Assembly: GCF_900119795.1 (NCBI RefSeq)
Contig: NZ_LT634361.1
Coordinates: forward strand, 744,001 to 808,000
Origin: Tenacibaculum maritimum NCIMB 2154
GTDB lineage: Bacteria; Bacteroidota; Bacteroidia; Flavobacteriales; Flavobacteriaceae
Length of the DNA stretch: 64,000 bases
Direction of reading: 5' to 3'
The notes beneath the pieces are model-generated. The model was not told where the DNA came from, ran no database searches, and saw nothing but the letters and a program-made list of their open reading frames with translations. Of this stretch, positions 53,682 through 62,931 are shown piece after piece. Every line of letters starts with the position of its first letter. Position 1 is the stretch's first letter. A program made the position numbers and the translations under genes.

Positions 53682-54914
53682 ATGAATAAGGTTTTAATTA
53701 TCGGTTATGTTTGGGTAGCACCTAATTCTTCAGCTGCAGGAAGTAGAATGTTGCAATTAATAACATTGTTTCAGAAGGAAGGATATGAAGTTACTTTTGC
53801 ATCACCAGCTCAAAGAAGTGAAAGAGCAATGGATTTATCATTGTTGCATGTTAAAGAGAGCCCTATAGAGTTGAATGATAGTTCTTTTGATTCCTTTATT
53901 CAAAAAATGAAACCCTCTATAGTGTTATTCGATCGTTTTATGATGGAAGAGCAGTTTGGTTGGAGGGTAGCTGAATATTCGCCAAATTCATTACGTATAT
54001 TAGATACAGAAGATTTACATTGCCTGAGAAAAACACGCCATGAACAGCTTAAGAAGGGAGAAAGTTTTTCAGTAGAAGATTTATTAAGTGCAACTATTGC
54101 CAAAAGGGAGATAGCTGCTATTTTACGATGTGACATGTCATTGATTATTTCTAGCTATGAAATGGAGTTACTTCAAACAGTTTTTAAGATAGATAGAAAC
54201 TTACTGTATTACCTTCCGTTTTTATTACCTAAGGTAGAAAAGGAAAAACGTATTTCTTGGAAGACTTTTGAAGAAAGAAGTCATTTTGTTTGTATAGGAA
54301 ATTTTTTACACGCTCCTAATGTTGATGCTGTTTTACAAATGAAAAAGAGAATATGGAAAAACATAAGAAAGCAATTGCCTAAAGTAGAGTTACATATTTA
54401 CGGAGCGTATATGACTCAACAAATAGCTCAATTGCATAATGAAAAAGAGGGCTTTTTAGTAAAAGGATACGCCAAGGAGGCGAAAAAGGTAGTTGAGAAC
54501 GCGCGAGTAGTAATTGCTCCGTTAAGATTTGGGGCGGGTATAAAAGGAAAGTTAACAGAAGGAATGAGTAATGGTACCCCCAGTATTACTACTTCAATAG
54601 GAGCAGAAGGAATGCACGCAAATTTACCGTGGAATGGTTTTGTTGAGGATGATTTTGAAGTATTTTCAGAAAAAGCAGTAACGTTGTATGAGAACGAAAA
54701 TGTGTGGAAAAAAGCCCAACAAAAAGGAATCGCTATTATTAATCAGGTTTATGACAAAGAGCGCTTAGGAACTTCTTTTATTATGCAGGTGAAGAAGCTT
54801 CAAAAAGGTCTGGAATTGCATAGGCAACAAAATTTTTTAGGAAGGGTATTACAGCACCAAACATTGCAAGCTACTAAGTATATGAGTAAGTGGATTGAAG
54901 AGAAAAATAAATAA
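53682..54914 (+). CDS. Glycosyltransferase (GT4-like)
   Basis: A 410-residue protein without signal peptide. The C-terminal half is Rossmann-like with VVENARVVIAPLRFGAGIKGKLTEGMSNGTPSITTSIGAEGM, the donor-binding pattern of GT-B glycosyltransferases; FVCIGNFLHAPNVDAVLQM starts that domain. The N-terminal half has KVLIIGYVWVAPNSSAAGSR. Acceptor and sugar unknown. It begins one base after the heme-binding gene's stop and ends shortly before a convergent gene. Confidence 0.83.
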   Translation: MNKVLIIGYVWVAPNSSAAGSRMLQLITLFQKEGYEVTFASPAQRSERAMDLSLLHVKESPIELNDSSFDSFIQKMKPSIVLFDRFMMEEQFGWRVAEYSPNSLRILDTEDLHCLRKTRHEQLKKGESFSVEDLLSATIAKREIAAILRCDMSLIISSYEMELLQTVFKIDRNLLYYLPFLLPKVEKEKRISWKTFEERSHFVCIGNFLHAPNVDAVLQMKKRIWKNIRKQLPKVELHIYGAYMTQQIAQLHNEKEGFLVKGYAKEAKKVVENARVVIAPLRFGAGIKGKLTEGMSNGTPSITTSIGAEGMHANLPWNGFVEDDFEVFSEKAVTLYENENVWKKAQQKGIAIINQVYDKERLGTSFIMQVKKLQKGLELHRQQNFLGRVLQHQTLQATKYMSKWIEEKNK

Positions 54915-55023
54915 AGTGATTTTGATATGGTTACCTATGCATAATTGTTTTGTAAAAACAAAGGCTTACTATATAAAAATCATAGTTAAGATAAAATAGC
55001 CCAGAACCCCAATCTGCCATTAA

Positions 55024-55055
55024 AAAAGGAATTACCCCAAAAGATAATTCCTTTT
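55024..55055. terminator. Terminator between glycosyltransferase and M3 peptidase genes
   Basis: AAAAGGAATTA (55024-55034) pairs perfectly with TAATTCCTTTT (55045-55055) around a 10-base loop in a convergent gap. Confidence 0.6.
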
Positions 55056-55097
55056 AATTTGAGTTATAATTTGCCATGAAGCCTGAAAAATTTTCTT

Positions 55098-55118
55098 ATT
55101 TCGGTAATTTCAAATGGT
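55098..55118 (-). repeat. Single-arm copy of the 5773 repeat element
   Basis: Read on the minus strand, this 21-mer matches the left arm of the palindrome at 5773-5793 at 20 of 21 positions. No inverted partner arm was found next to it, so it is a solo copy or a remnant. It is just downstream of the M3 peptidase stop. Confidence 0.55.
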
Positions 55119-55128
55119 AAATCCGTAA

Positions 55129-57150
55129 TTAAATTAAACCAGCTCGTTTTAACAGAGCATCTGATTTTGGCTCTTTGCCGCGAAAGCGTTTGTATAATTG
55201 CATTGGTTTTTCTGTACCTCCCTTTGAAAGTATATGGTTTTTAAATTTATCGGCAACTTCTTTATTGAAAATTCCCTTTTCTAAAAAATATTCAAAAGCA
55301 TCAGCATCGAGTACCTCTGCCCATTTGTAAGAATAATAACCTGCTGAATAGCCTCCTTGAAAAATATGAGAAAAAGAAGTACTCATACAATTTTCAGTAA
55401 CATCAGGATATAGTTGTGTTTCTGTAAAAGAAGCCGTTTCAAAATCTTTAACAGAAGTAATCGTTTCTGGAGAGCTGCCAGCATGCCAAGCCATATCTAA
55501 TAAGCCAAAGCTTAATTGGCGTAAAGTTTGCATTCCTTCCTGGAAACTAGCGGATTCTTTTATTTTTTCAACATATTCCATAGGGATGATTTCTCCAGTT
55601 TCGTAATGTTTTGCAAATAATTCTAAAGCTTCCTTCTCATAGCACCAATTTTCGAATATTTGGCTAGGGAGTTCAACAAAATCCCAAGAAACAGAAGTTC
55701 CAGACAAGCTACTGTAAGTAGTATTAGCAAGCATTCCATGTAATGCATGACCAAATTCATGGAATAAGGTAGTCACTTCATTAAAGGTTAATAAAGAAGG
55801 TTTGGTTTTAGTAGGCTTAGTGAAATTACATACAATAGAAATGTGAGGGCGTTCATTTATTCCATTTTTTATTTGCTGGCTTTTATAGGAAGTCATCCAA
55901 GCCCCGTTACGTTTTCCTGCCCTTGGGTGAAAATCAGCATATAGGTAAGCTATAAAGTGCCCATCATTATCTGTTACAGTATATGTTTTTACATCTTTAT
56001 GATAGGTGTCAATAGTATCTACTTCTTTGAACTGTAAGTCGAATAATTTATGTGCGATTAGAAAAGCACCATTAATAACGTTCTCTAGTTTAAAATAAGG
56101 TTTTAAAGTTTCTTGATCTAAGCTAAAAAGTTCTTTTTTAAGTTTTTCAGAATAATAAGCACCGTCCCATTTTTGGAGTTGCTCTATCCCGTCTAACTTT
56201 CTCGCATAATTTTCTAAATTGGCAAATTCGCGCTTTGCAGCAGGTTTTGCCTTTTCTAATAAATCATTGGCAAAAGCGAATACTGTTTCTGGTGATGCAG
56301 CCATTCTTTCCTCCAAAACAAAATGAGCATGGGTTTCATAACCTAGTAAATTAGCTCTTTTATGACGAAGTTTTACAATATTTAAAACGATTTCCTCATT
56401 GTTATGCTCCTTTTTTTGAAAAGCTTTTCTACCAAAAGCGATGGCTAATTTTTTTCGTAGTTCGCGATTATCAGCATAGGTCATAAAAGGAATATAGCTA
56501 GGATAGTCTAAGGTAATAATCCAACCTTCTTTTTCTTTAGCTTTGGCAAGTTCTTTTGCTGCTTCTTTAGCACTTTCAGGCAACCCCTTTAGGTCGCTTT
56601 CATCAGTTAAGTGCATTTCAAAAGCATTCGTTTCTGCTAACACATTTTCTCCAAATTGAAGAGAAAGTTTTGATAACTCAGCATCTAATTTACGAAGTTT
56701 AGCTTTGTCTGCTTCATCTAAATTAGCACCGTTTCTTGCAAAGCTTTTATATTGTTTATCAAGCAAAGTAGCTTGTTCAGGAGTTAAATTTAGTTGTGCT
56801 CTTTGGGCATATACGGCTTTTACCCTTTCAAAAAGAGTACGATTTAACATCATGTCGTTTTTAAAATCACTTAACCAAGGCGATATTTCTTTCGCTATTT
56901 TTTGAATAGCTTCATTGGTTTCTGCTGAGTTTAAATTAAAGAAAATAGCAGTGATTCTATTTAATCTTTCCCCTACAAAATCTAAAGCAACAATAGTATT
57001 TTCAAAAGTAGGAGCTTCAGTATTTTGAGTAATGCTACGTATTTCTTCTTTCGCTATTTTTATTGCCTCGGAAATAGCAGGCATATAATTTTCTGAAGAA
57101 ATGTTAGAAAAAGGAGCTGTATTAAAATCTAGTAATAATGGATTATTCAT
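55129..57150 (-). CDS. M3 family metallopeptidase (oligopeptidase/dipeptidyl carboxypeptidase)
   Basis: A 673-residue cytoplasmic zinc peptidase. The HExxH motif is HEFGH at 464-468 in TLFHEFGHALHGML, with a downstream Glu expected near FVELPSQIFENW (the third zinc ligand). The arrangement and the family-typical GGYSAGYYSYKWAE near the C-terminus match Dcp/PrlC-type enzymes that cleave short peptides. No signal peptide. It is not linked to the purine genes upstream except by strand. Confidence 0.93.
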   Translation of the reverse strand: MNNPLLLDFNTAPFSNISSENYMPAISEAIKIAKEEIRSITQNTEAPTFENTIVALDFVGERLNRITAIFFNLNSAETNEAIQKIAKEISPWLSDFKNDMMLNRTLFERVKAVYAQRAQLNLTPEQATLLDKQYKSFARNGANLDEADKAKLRKLDAELSKLSLQFGENVLAETNAFEMHLTDESDLKGLPESAKEAAKELAKAKEKEGWIITLDYPSYIPFMTYADNRELRKKLAIAFGRKAFQKKEHNNEEIVLNIVKLRHKRANLLGYETHAHFVLEERMAASPETVFAFANDLLEKAKPAAKREFANLENYARKLDGIEQLQKWDGAYYSEKLKKELFSLDQETLKPYFKLENVINGAFLIAHKLFDLQFKEVDTIDTYHKDVKTYTVTDNDGHFIAYLYADFHPRAGKRNGAWMTSYKSQQIKNGINERPHISIVCNFTKPTKTKPSLLTFNEVTTLFHEFGHALHGMLANTTYSSLSGTSVSWDFVELPSQIFENWCYEKEALELFAKHYETGEIIPMEYVEKIKESASFQEGMQTLRQLSFGLLDMAWHAGSSPETITSVKDFETASFTETQLYPDVTENCMSTSFSHIFQGGYSAGYYSYKWAEVLDADAFEYFLEKGIFNKEVADKFKNHILSKGGTEKPMQLYKRFRGKEPKSDALLKRAGLI

Positions 57151-57178
57151 TTTTAATTTGACATATTTAATGATATTA

Positions 57179-57658
57179 TTATGCTTTTACTCGTTCAGAA
57201 GCCTTTTCAACTTTTAGTTTCAAACCTTCTTTATAAGCTATTATCTTATCTAGAACGCATTTGTCAGAAGTACTAATAATTTGAGCAGCCAAAATTCCTG
57301 CATTCTTAGCTCCATTGAGAGCTACGGTAGCAACGGGTACTCCTCCAGGCATTTGGAGTATTGATAAAACAGAATCCCATCCATCAATAGAATTTCTGCT
57401 TTTTACAGGAACCCCTATTACAGGTAAAGGGCTCATAGAAGCAACCATTCCTGGTAAATGAGCAGCACCACCGGCCCCTGCAATAATTACTTTTATACCT
57501 CTTTTGTGTGCGTTTTTAGAATAATCTACCAATTTTTCAGGAGTCCTATGTGCTGATACGATATCTACTTCTATCTGGATATCAAAACTTTCTAAAATAT
57601 CAATTGCTTCTTGCATTACTGGAAGATCTGAGTCGCTTCCCATTATAATTCCTATCAT
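57179..57658 (-). CDS. purE: N5-carboxyaminoimidazole ribonucleotide mutase
   Basis: Class I PurE, 159 residues. It has GSDSDLPVMQEA near the N-terminus, the substrate-binding SAHRTPEKL (about 40-48), GAGGAAHLPGMVAS (about 60-73) and a LPVIGVPVKS segment. It shares a boundary with purK (one-base gap), the usual pair that converts AIR to CAIR through N5-CAIR. Confidence 0.96.
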   Translation of the reverse strand: MIGIIMGSDSDLPVMQEAIDILESFDIQIEVDIVSAHRTPEKLVDYSKNAHKRGIKVIIAGAGGAAHLPGMVASMSPLPVIGVPVKSRNSIDGWDSVLSILQMPGGVPVATVALNGAKNAGILAAQIISTSDKCVLDKIIAYKEGLKLKVEKASERVKA

Positions 57659-57659
57659 C

Positions 57660-58817
57660 TTATTTGCTAACTACTTTTATGGTTTCTTTAACTATTTGCG
57701 CAATTTCTCTTGCTTTATTTATGTCTTTATTAACTATGGTAACATGCCCCATTTTTCGAAAGGGTTTGGTTGTTTTTTTTCCGTAAAGATGAGGAGTAAC
57801 GCCATCCATTTCTAATATTTTATCTATGTTTTTATAAGTAACATCTCCTGTAAAATTTTCTTCACCAACCAAATTAACCATAATTCCAGCAAGTTTACTT
57901 TCTGTACTTCCAAGCGGAAGGTTTAAAATACTTCTCAAGTGTTGCTCAAATTGGCTTGTATAGCTAGCTTCAATAGAGTAGTGCCCTGAATTATGCGTTC
58001 TCGGGGCCACTTCGTTTACCAAAATTTCATCATTTTCTGTTAGAAACATCTCAACAGCTAATAAGCCAACAAAGTCAAATGAATTTGCAACTTTTAAGGC
58101 AATCTCTTGTGCTTTTTGAGCAATAGTAGGCGCAATTCTCGCAGGGCAAATAACGTACTCTACTTGGTTTGCTTCTGGATGAAACTCCATTTCTACAACG
58201 GGGTATGTCTTTATTTCGCCATTTTGGTTCCTTGCAACAATGACGGCTAATTCATTTTTAAATGGGACTAATTTTTCAGCGATGCATTCTCCAGAGGGTA
58301 AATTTTCTAAGTCGTCAAAATTGCGAACTATTTTTACCCCTGTTCCGTCATATCCAAATCTGGCAGCTTTCCATACAAAAGGGAATGCTATAATGCCGTT
58401 TTGAAAAGAATGTTTTAATTCTTCTAAATAGGCATAGTGAGAATAGGTTGCTGTAGGGATATTATGATCTTTATAAAAATTTTTTTGCTGCGCTTTATTT
58501 TGAATAATGCGTATGTTTTTAGGTTTTGGATAGATAATTACCCCTTCTGCTTCTAATTTATCAAGGGCATCAATATTAACATTTTCAATTTCAATGGTGA
58601 GAAGATCTACTCTTTTACCAAAATTATAAACAGTATCAAAATCTAATAAATCGCCTTGATGAAATTCATTGCATATTGTTGCGCAAGGAGCTTCAGGGTT
58701 TTTATCTAAAATAGCAGTATAGATATCAAGCTTTTGAGTTTCAGAAAGTAACATCCGACCTAATTGTCCGCCACCTAAAACTCCTAGTTTGAAGTTTGAA
58801 GAAAAATAATTATTCAC
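57660..58817 (-). CDS. purK: N5-carboxyaminoimidazole ribonucleotide synthase
   Basis: ATP-grasp enzyme, 385 residues, with the N-terminal LGVLGGGQLGRML (about 12-24), the ATP-grasp core with PFVWKAARFGYDGTGVKIV and ECIAEKLVPFKNELAVIVARN, and EVAPRTHNSGHYSIEAS with the metal/substrate motif. It is the upstream partner of purE. A TATTTTTG box is at 58848-58855 on the minus strand. Confidence 0.96.
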   Translation of the reverse strand: MNNYFSSNFKLGVLGGGQLGRMLLSETQKLDIYTAILDKNPEAPCATICNEFHQGDLLDFDTVYNFGKRVDLLTIEIENVNIDALDKLEAEGVIIYPKPKNIRIIQNKAQQKNFYKDHNIPTATYSHYAYLEELKHSFQNGIIAFPFVWKAARFGYDGTGVKIVRNFDDLENLPSGECIAEKLVPFKNELAVIVARNQNGEIKTYPVVEMEFHPEANQVEYVICPARIAPTIAQKAQEIALKVANSFDFVGLLAVEMFLTENDEILVNEVAPRTHNSGHYSIEASYTSQFEQHLRSILNLPLGSTESKLAGIMVNLVGEENFTGDVTYKNIDKILEMDGVTPHLYGKKTTKPFRKMGHVTIVNKDINKAREIAQIVKETIKVVSK

Positions 58818-58847
58818 GATAAATATGTTAGTGTGTTGTTGTTATCG

Positions 58848-58855
58848 CAAAAATA
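58848..58855 (-). promoter_or_regulatory. Promoter -7 element of purK-purE
   Basis: TATTTTTG on the minus strand, 30 bases before the purK ATG; matches TAnnTTTG. Confidence 0.5.
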
Positions 58856-58882
58856 AGAATCTAATTTTACTAAAAGCTGATA

Positions 58883-59305
58883 TTAATTAGTTATTTGAAT
58901 GCTGGTTCCATTTTGATTTACAGTATAGGTTCTAGCTCCGCAATTACAGTCTCCCTTTGTAGGGCATCCGTTAAGCATACTGTACCTACTATTGTCACAA
59001 GAACATTCTAAAAAAGGAGCGTTAACAGTCATAGGAGCATTACAGTCTCTTTTAGGGCATTGTCTATCTAAGGCAACTATGTTTGAAAAACTCCCTCCTG
59101 TAGTCCCTTTGTTAAAAAGTACAATACCGTTAATGCCTCCTGAAATGACAGCAGTTCCAGAAGGAGTTAATATTCCGTTTAATTGAGGAGTGTTAAGGTC
59201 TAAGCTAATAGTAGCAATGGTATTTTGGAAACAATTGTTAATGATTGTATCAGAGCCACAGCTAATTAAAGATGCTAGAATAACCGTAAGAAAGGCTTTT
59301 TTCAT
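58883..59305 (-). CDS. Rieske-fold-like lipoprotein lacking histidine ligands
   Basis: A 140-residue lipoprotein (lipobox LISC, Cys16) from the ATG at 59305; a longer frame starts at 59341. The C-terminal half resembles a Rieske domain: box 1 is CPKRDC (C83, Lys85, C88) where a true Rieske protein has CxHxxC, and box 2 is CSCD (C101, C103, Asp104) where CxCH is expected. Both histidine ligands are replaced, but all four cysteines remain, and three more (C114, C120, C122) follow. It may form disulfides or bind another metal instead of a 2Fe-2S cluster. Function unknown. Confidence 0.72.
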   Translation of the reverse strand: MKKAFLTVILASLISCGSDTIINNCFQNTIATISLDLNTPQLNGILTPSGTAVISGGINGIVLFNKGTTGGSFSNIVALDRQCPKRDCNAPMTVNAPFLECSCDNSRYSMLNGCPTKGDCNCGARTYTVNQNGTSIQITN

Positions 59306-59356
59306 GTTTAAGCTATTAGGATATTTGTAAAACGAAGGCAAGTTACAAATATTTTG

Positions 59357-59364
59357 TACATTTG
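59357..59364 (+). promoter_or_regulatory. Promoter -7 element of greA
   Basis: TACATTTG matches TAnnTTTG. The transcript would carry a leader of about 50 bases with an inverted repeat AATCTCA/TGAGATT (59371-59377 and 59394-59400) followed by a T run. Confidence 0.55.
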
Positions 59365-59417
59365 TAAGACAATCTCATTCTGATTAGTCGGTCTGAGATT
59401 TTTAAATTTAAAAAGTT

Positions 59418-59891
59418 ATGAGTAACGTATCATATTATACACCAGAAGGACTCAAAAAGTTAAAAGAGGAGTTGGCTCAATTGGAGCAGGTAGAAAGACC
59501 AAGAGTTTCGCAGGAAATAGCGGACGCTAGAGATAAAGGAGATCTAAGTGAAAATGCAGAGTATCATGCAGCAAAAGAAGAGCAATCTTTATTAGAATTT
59601 AAAATAGCAAAATTAAAAAATGTAGTTTCTAATGCTCGTATTATTGATGAAAGTCAGTTAGATACTTCTAAAATATTAATACATTCTGTTGTAAAGTTGA
59701 AAAATACAGCTAATGGAATGGAGTTTGTTTATACGTTAGTAGCAGATTCAGAAACGGATGTTAGTAATGGGAAGTTATCTGTAAACTCTCCTATAGGAAA
59801 AGGTTTGTTAGGGAAAAAAGTTGGTGAAACAGCTGAAATTAAGGTGCCTAATGGTATCATGAAGTTTGAAATAGTAGAAATTTCTAGATAA
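59418..59891 (+). CDS. greA: Transcription elongation factor GreA
   Basis: Rescues arrested RNA polymerase by stimulating transcript cleavage. The 157-residue protein has the N-terminal coiled coil (about 8-75, with YTPEGLKKLKEEL and acidic DARDKGDLSENAEYH at the tip) and a C-terminal FKBP-like domain with SPIGKGLLGKKVGE. The tip acidic residues Asp and Glu that contact the polymerase active site are present. Confidence 0.96.
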   Translation: MSNVSYYTPEGLKKLKEELAQLEQVERPRVSQEIADARDKGDLSENAEYHAAKEEQSLLEFKIAKLKNVVSNARIIDESQLDTSKILIHSVVKLKNTANGMEFVYTLVADSETDVSNGKLSVNSPIGKGLLGKKVGETAEIKVPNGIMKFEIVEISR

Positions 59892-59921
59892 ACAACCTAG
59901 TTAGATTATTAATCGTTATAC

Positions 59922-59954
59922 ATTCGTGTTTTGATAATATTTCAAAACACGAAT
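59922..59954 (+). terminator. Terminator of greA
   Basis: ATTCGTGTTTTGA (59922-59934) pairs perfectly with TCAAAACACGAAT (59942-59954) around a 7-base loop, followed by a T-rich run, 30 bases after the greA stop. Confidence 0.85.
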
Positions 59955-59983
59955 TCTTTTTTATTTTTACTGAAATTAAAATT

Positions 59984-60373
59984 ATGAGCATATTTACAAA
60001 AATTATAACAGGGGAGATTCCTTCATATAAAATAGCAGAGGATGAAAATTTTTACGCTTTTTTTGATATCAATCCGAATGCCAAAGGGCATACCTTAGTA
60101 GTGCCAAAAAGAGAAGAAAATAAGTTGTTTGACTTAACTAAGGAAGAGTACGATGGGCTCATGTCTTTTTCTTATAGAGTAGCTAAAGCTTTAGAAAAAA
60201 CAATTGATTGCAAAAGAATAGGTATGAGTGTAATAGGTTTAGAAGTGCCCCATGTACATGTACATTTAATTCCTATCCACCAAATGGTAGATATGCAATT
60301 TACTCAAAAAGTAACATTAACAGCAGAAGAATTTACTTTGTTAGCTCAAAAAGTAGCAGCAAATTTTGCTTAA
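59984..60373 (+). CDS. HIT family protein (nucleotide hydrolase)
   Basis: A 129-residue HIT-fold protein with the HxHxH triad H90, H92, H94 in PHVHVHLIPIHQ, and the N-terminal IITGEIPSYKIAED typical of the Hint branch. It likely hydrolyses adenosine phosphoramidates or related nucleotides. The gene is followed at once (no gap) by the stop codon of a convergent gene. Confidence 0.92.
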   Translation: MSIFTKIITGEIPSYKIAEDENFYAFFDINPNAKGHTLVVPKREENKLFDLTKEEYDGLMSFSYRVAKALEKTIDCKRIGMSVIGLEVPHVHVHLIPIHQMVDMQFTQKVTLTAEEFTLLAQKVAANFA

Positions 60374-61522
60374 TTAGTTTTTATGAAGCAAAATTTGAAA
60401 AGTTGTTCCTTTATTTAGCTCAGATTTGAGAATGGATATTTTTCCGTTATGATAATCGTTGATAATTCTTTTAGATAGCGATAAACCTAAGCCCCAACCT
60501 CTTTTTTTAGTGGTAAAACCAGGAGTGAAAACCTGCTTGAATTTTGATTTAGGGATTCCTTTTCCTGTATCAGAGATCGTAATTTTAATGTTTTGGTCGT
60601 ATTCTTTTATAGAAAGTGTTAGTATCCCTTTACCTTGCATTGCGTCAATAGCATTTTTAACTAAATTTTCGATAACCCAGCCGTAGAGTTCGGTATTTAG
60701 GTTTGTTTGTAAGTTATTTTTAGTAGTGATAAAAGAGAACGTTATCTTTTTGGAACTTCTTGATTTTAAATAATCAAATGCTGCCTTTGTAATAGTTACT
60801 ATATTTTGTGAATCTAATTTAGGAACTGATCCAATTTTAGAAAAGCGATTGGCAATAGTACTTAGTCGATCAATGTCTTTTTGCATTTCCGTAATATAGG
60901 AAGCATCTATATTTTCTGTTTTTAAGATTTCAATCCAACCAAGAAGAGAAGATAGCGGAGTACCTATCTGATGTGCAGTTTCTTTAGCCATTCCTGTCCA
61001 TAGTTTATTTTGCTCAGCCACTTTAGTGGAAGAAAAAAACATATAAATTACAGATAGAAACAATACCATAATTAAAATTAGGGCAATGGGGTAATAGGTT
61101 AATTTATTTAGTAAATTGGAGTTGCCGTAGTATATTTTTTGGGTAATACCTTCAAATTCTATCAAGATTGGCTCGTTTTGACTTTTCATTATCGTCATTT
61201 TTTCTTGTAAAAAAGAACTTCTAAGAGACTGAATGGAATCCAAATTTTCAAAACTAATGATTTCATCATTTTTATCTACCAAAATTAAAGGGATGTCTGT
61301 AATGATATCATAAATTTTAAAATTAAGATTAGTATCCTTGTTTAAGTCAGGGTTGGTAGCAAACTCTTTAATAGAAGCAGCAAAAAGTTCCATCTTTGAA
61401 CGTTCCTCCTTTTTAAATTTTTGAAAGAAAACATAGGTGTTCCAAAGAATCAAAGAAACAATGCTAAACGAAATGAGAATTGCAATTCGTTTTAACCATA
61501 AAATATTTTTAAAAAAGCTCAT
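60374..61522 (-). CDS. Sensor histidine kinase
   Basis: A 382-residue membrane kinase with two transmembrane helices (about 12-33 and 142-163) flanking a periplasmic domain of about 105 residues. The phospho-acceptor is His184 in KETAHQIGTPLSSLLGW; the N-box NLVKNAIDAM, and DTGKGIPK and GWGLGLSLSKRI form the ATP-binding site. No receiver gene lies next to it, so the cognate regulator must be elsewhere. The ATG at 61522 fits. Confidence 0.92.
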   Translation of the reverse strand: MSFFKNILWLKRIAILISFSIVSLILWNTYVFFQKFKKEERSKMELFAASIKEFATNPDLNKDTNLNFKIYDIITDIPLILVDKNDEIISFENLDSIQSLRSSFLQEKMTIMKSQNEPILIEFEGITQKIYYGNSNLLNKLTYYPIALILIMVLFLSVIYMFFSSTKVAEQNKLWTGMAKETAHQIGTPLSSLLGWIEILKTENIDASYITEMQKDIDRLSTIANRFSKIGSVPKLDSQNIVTITKAAFDYLKSRSSKKITFSFITTKNNLQTNLNTELYGWVIENLVKNAIDAMQGKGILTLSIKEYDQNIKITISDTGKGIPKSKFKQVFTPGFTTKKRGWGLGLSLSKRIINDYHNGKISILKSELNKGTTFQILLHKN

Positions 61523-61671
61523 TAGGGCAAATATAAGTTCATTTTATTTTTGAAAAGGATTGGGGCATAATTCTTTTAGGATATTTTTTAAAGTAAAAAG
61601 AATAAAGTAATTTAGTGGTTAACAAAATTTGTAAATAGATAGTATCTTTACCTACCAAAAATAAAATAAAA

Positions 61672-62532
61672 ATGTTATCAATCAACCCAAAAGACATCCC
61701 TACTAGTAAGCTGCATGGATATTTATTAGGAGCCGTTGCACCAAGACCTATAGCTTTTGCTAGTACTATCGATGAAAATGGTTGTCCAAATTTATCGCCA
61801 TTTAGCTTTTTTAATGTATTTAGCGCAAATCCACCTATTATGATTTTTTCTCCAGCAAGGAGGGTAAGAGATAATACCACAAAGCATACATTAGAGAATG
61901 TATTAGCTACCAAAGAAGTTGTTATTAATGTTGTGAATTACGATATGGTTCAGCAAATGTCGTTAAGTAGTACAGAATATCCTAATGGGGTTAATGAATT
62001 TTTGAAATCGGGGTTTACGATGCTCGCTTCTGAGAAAGTAAAGCCTTTTCGAGTGGCGGAATCTCCAGTGCAATTTGAATGTAAGGTGAATGAAGTAGTT
62101 TCACTAGGAAATGAAGGTGGAGCAGGAAATTTGGTGATTTGTGAGGTGATTAAATTACATATTAGTAAATCAGTTTTGAATGAAGATGGAGCAATCGATC
62201 AGCATAAAATAGATCTAGTTTCTCGTGCTGGAGGAAGTTATTATTCTAGAGCAAAAGAAGGCTTTTTCGAAATACCCAAGCCTATTTCAACAATGGGAAT
62301 AGGTGTTGATGCGATTCCTGAAGAGATTAGAAATAGTGAAGTGCTAACAGGAAACAATCTAGGGATGTTAGGAAATGTAGAGGAACTCCCTTCAGAAGAA
62401 GCTGTTAATAACTTTGCAAAACTGAATCCTGAATTTATGGGGATAGAACCCGCAAAAAGGCATACATTTGCACAAGGATTTTTAAAAAAGAACGATGTAG
62501 AAAGTGCCTGGAAAGTACTTTTAATTAAATAG
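61672..62532 (+). CDS. Flavin reductase family protein (FMN-binding split barrel)
   Basis: A 286-residue FMN-binding flavin reductase-like protein, with GAVAPRPIAFASTIDENGCPNLSPFSFFN near the N-terminus and later PVQFECKVNEVVSLGN. The family transfers reducing equivalents from NAD(P)H to flavin or to an oxygenase partner; the partner is not encoded here. The longer C-terminal half (with MLGNVEELPSEEAVNNFAKLN) is typical of the Bacteroidota version. It is cotranscribed with the DUF3127 gene 10 bases downstream. Confidence 0.88.
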   Translation: MLSINPKDIPTSKLHGYLLGAVAPRPIAFASTIDENGCPNLSPFSFFNVFSANPPIMIFSPARRVRDNTTKHTLENVLATKEVVINVVNYDMVQQMSLSSTEYPNGVNEFLKSGFTMLASEKVKPFRVAESPVQFECKVNEVVSLGNEGGAGNLVICEVIKLHISKSVLNEDGAIDQHKIDLVSRAGGSYYSRAKEGFFEIPKPISTMGIGVDAIPEEIRNSEVLTGNNLGMLGNVEELPSEEAVNNFAKLNPEFMGIEPAKRHTFAQGFLKKNDVESAWKVLLIK

Positions 62533-62541
62533 ATTAAGAAT

Positions 62542-62907
62542 ATGGAAGTTATAGGGAAGATCAAATTAATAAACCCAGAGCAAACATTTGGTAATAACGG
62601 GTTTAGAAAACGTGAGATGGTAGTAACTACCGATGAGCAATATCCACAAATGATATTGATAGAGTTTGTGCAAGACAAATGTGATTTATTGAACAGTTAT
62701 GCAGTAGGTCAAGATGTAAAGGTGTCTATTAACTTAAGAGGTAGGGAGTGGATTAATCCAGAAGGAGTGGCTAAATATTTTAACTCAGTCCAAGGATGGA
62801 GAATTGAAAACTTAGCGCAAGCAGCTCCACAAAATATACCTCCTGTAGATCAGTTTCAACCAGCTCCAGATTTAAATTCTAGTGAGCCAGATGATTTACC
62901 TTTCTAA
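62542..62907 (+). CDS. DUF3127 family protein
   Basis: A 121-residue protein with the DUF3127 pattern (TFGNNGFRKREMVVTTDEQYPQMILIEF, KVSINLRGREW) and an acidic C-terminal tail ending in DDLPF, which resembles the SSB protein interaction tail. This family has an OB-fold-like core, so a role in DNA metabolism is possible. A strong terminator follows. Confidence 0.87.
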   Translation: MEVIGKIKLINPEQTFGNNGFRKREMVVTTDEQYPQMILIEFVQDKCDLLNSYAVGQDVKVSINLRGREWINPEGVAKYFNSVQGWRIENLAQAAPQNIPPVDQFQPAPDLNSSEPDDLPF

Positions 62908-62931
62908 AGAAAAAAGCTATCAAATGAATAT

